This document shows, piece after piece, positions 62,702-64,000 of a stretch of 64,000 nucleotides of DNA. How positions within the stretch are numbered: the first letter of the stretch is position 1; each line of letters opens with the position of its first letter. The translations under genes and the position numbers were made by a program. The notes beneath the pieces are model-generated. The model worked only from the letters and a program-made list of their open reading frames with translations. It was not told the origin of the DNA and made no database searches. The stretch is from Gordonia shandongensis DSM 45094 (lineage in GTDB: Bacteria > Actinomycetota > Actinomycetes > Mycobacteriales > Mycobacteriaceae), in NCBI RefSeq assembly GCF_000423025.1, contig NZ_AUHE01000009.1, forward strand, positions 78,103 through 142,102. The letters are read 5' to 3'.

Positions 62702-64000
62702 TCAGAAGGGCGGCAGGCCGTCGTCGGTGGCGTCGAGTGCGGCGAGTGCTTGGTCGGTTTCGCGGTGGCGGCGGTTGATCGCGCGTTGCTGCATTCGGTA
62801 TCGGTGTTTGGCCTCCAGGCGGGTGCGTGTGCGTTTGGGTGTGTTCTCGGCGTGTCGGGTTGTTCGGCGTGTCGCGCTGGTGGGATTACCGGCGGGATTG
62901 CCGGCCGGGTCGCCGGTGGTCGGGTCGCTGTGGTCGCAGGGCAGGAGTCCGAGTTCGGGGAGGAGCCAGGTGTTGGCGGCCTGGCGGCGGATGGTGATGC
63001 CTTCGGGGGTGGTGAGCTCGGTCCAGATGGTGCCGTGGGCGTCGATGATCTGGTCGTCGAGCCAGCCGCGGGTGTGGGTTTTCAGGCCGTGGTGGAAGCG
63101 ACACTTGGGATTGAGGTTGCATACACACGTCGGCCCACCCGAACCGGGGTCGGCGTGGTTGTATTCGGTGACATGATCCAGATCGCACCGCCACGCGGGC
63201 CGATCACACCCGACCCACGAACACGTCCCGAACAGGCCGCGCACCGCCGTGTCGAGGACGGCGGTGGGTCGGTACGGATTACCGCGTTTCGCGGTGCGGT
63301 CCAGGAGTTTCCCGAGGTCGAGGTCTCGAGTCGTCGCGTCGGGTCGTTTCGCTAGTTCTCGGGCGTGGGCGGCGGAGATGGGGCCGTGGCCGTCGAGTAC
63401 GGCGGGGGTGTCGCTGTTGCCGTCGAGGGTTTCTTTCCGGACCACGACGTGCAGGACGATGCTCGCACACCGGGCCGCCACATCCGCATCGGAGAGCTCC
63501 GCCGCACAATCGGCGCGTTCGCACGCGCAGACGAACGGGGTACAGGTCAGGCGGGCGACGGCCGCATCAGCACGTCGTTCTCCCTTGGTGCGTGGATCGT
63601 GACTGCATACGCCGGCGATGACCGCATCGATGGTGTCTTTGCACAGGGCGGCGTCTTCGGTGGTGGTGGTGATGAGCAGTTCGGAGACCGTGTCGGTCAC
63701 CGGCGCGATAAGCACCTTCTTCTGTGCGCGGGTGTCCTCGCGGGTGGCGGTGACCGCATCCGGGTCGTGTGCGGCCACGACGCCGGCGATGGTGTCCTCC
63801 ACCCGGCGTGCGGTCAGCCCACCGATGACTGTGAGACGGTGGGCGGCTTCGGTGTCGATGAACGCCAGGATGTCGGGGTCGTCGATGAGGGCGGTTTGTT
63901 CGATGGCGCGGCGGAACCAGAACGGCGTCAGCACCCCGTCGCGTAACAGTCTCCCGATGGCGGGGATGCGGTCGAAGCAGGCGAGGGCCTCATCGACGAA
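62702..64000 (-). CDS. HNH endonuclease with DUF222 domain (13E12-like), 5' end beyond window
   Basis: 432 residues visible, open to the right edge. The N-terminal DUF222 region contains VIGGLTARRVEDTIAGVV and related helices. The HNH nuclease has CSWVGCDRPAWRCDLDHVTE, then YNHADPGSGGPTCVCNLNPK and CRFHHGLKTH, with zinc-type cysteines and the catalytic His. Such proteins belong to a large actinobacterial family related to the mycobacterial REP13E12 proteins, often present in many copies and linked to prophage or integrated elements. Activity is not proven. It is convergent with the DUF6928 gene. Confidence 0.88.
   Translation of the reverse strand, partial: FVDEALACFDRIPAIGRLLRDGVLTPFWFRRAIEQTALIDDPDILAFIDTEAAHRLTVIGGLTARRVEDTIAGVVAAHDPDAVTATREDTRAQKKVLIAPVTDTVSELLITTTTEDAALCKDTIDAVIAGVCSHDPRTKGERRADAAVARLTCTPFVCACERADCAAELSDADVAARCASIVLHVVVRKETLDGNSDTPAVLDGHGPISAAHARELAKRPDATTRDLDLGKLLDRTAKRGNPYRPTAVLDTAVRGLFGTCSWVGCDRPAWRCDLDHVTEYNHADPGSGGPTCVCNLNPKCRFHHGLKTHTRGWLDDQIIDAHGTIWTELTTPEGITIRRQAANTWLLPELGLLPCDHSDPTTGDPAGNPAGNPTSATRRTTRHAENTPKRTRTRLEAKHRYRMQQRAINRRHRETDQALAALDATDDGLPPF

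Noticed and set aside
62702..64000. HNH/DUF222 gene as proof of an integrated mobile element at the right edge
   Set aside because: The family is multicopy in actinobacteria. No terminal repeats, integrase or target duplication can be seen in the part within the window.

Overview
The window is high-GC actinobacterial DNA. Gene content and order point to a mycolic-acid bacterium of the Gordonia / Mycobacterium / Rhodococcus group, and Gordonia is my best guess. Many ORFs overlap as ATGA or GTGA, GTG starts are common, several promoters look leaderless, and gene order repeatedly matches M. tuberculosis blocks. These are purH-purN-perM-(Rv0954 family)-sucD-sucC-M23-uvrD1-chorismate mutase-pgi-SDR-Fpg (about Rv0944 to Rv0957), accD3/echA6/MBL/ctpE/antitoxin/SRPBCC (about Rv0904 to Rv0910), and gltA2 with serC-sepH (about Rv0881 to Rv0896). 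All Rv correspondences are from memory of the families, not from a search.

Layout. 0-3 kb: the end of a maleylpyruvate-isomerase-like protein, a YchJ protein, and a GntR (YtrA-type) repressor with its own palindromic operator driving an ABC exporter. 3-8.7 kb: TSUP permease, purH, purN, PerM and a DUF5336 protein, all on the minus strand. 8.9-21 kb: a minus-strand catabolic block, TetR - accD1 - accA1 - fadE - maoC - citE - fadD - aacS, with accD3 upstream. It encodes leucine (and probably itaconate) breakdown through methylcrotonyl-CoA carboxylase, hydratase and lyase, plus reactivation of acetoacetate. It lies between two DUF5336 paralogues, exactly where the mycobacterial synteny block is interrupted. 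21-37 kb: sucDC, cell-wall peptidase, UvrD helicase, membrane protein, chorismate mutase, pgi, SDR, secreted DUF4185 protein, Fpg/Nei glycosylase, CysQ-like phosphatase, cobF, a second SDR and tRNA-Arg(CCT). 37-46 kb: sunset-domain protein, Rv0910-like SRPBCC protein, 3-methyladenine glycosylase, Rv0909-like antitoxin, Ca/Mg P-type ATPase, metallo-beta-lactamase-fold hydrolase, D-threonine-aldolase-like enzyme, sugar-lactone oxidase and EchA6-like protein. 46-64 kb: XRE regulator with an interrupted membrane protein and an ABC exporter, acrylyl-CoA reductase, FKBP, citrate synthase, oxoprolinase subunits B and C, two MFS transporters, a frameshifted MpaB-like oxygenase, pdxH, YczE-like protein, serC, sepH, a DUF6928 protein and an HNH/DUF222 endonuclease cut by the window edge.

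The most unusual structure is a pair of 17-bp tandem repeats (before the TetR gene and between pdxH and an MFS gene). In both, every repeat carries an ATG and a stop, giving chains of three tiny ORFs whose stops overlap the next start and which end at the start codon of the real gene. More broadly, short tandem duplications recur at gene ends across the window: periods of 13, 16, 17, 22 or 23 bp outside coding sequence and 15 or 6 bp inside it. Other points of note are two probable CTG starts at CTGA junctions, a histidine-kinase remnant, one in-frame amber interruption and one frameshift.
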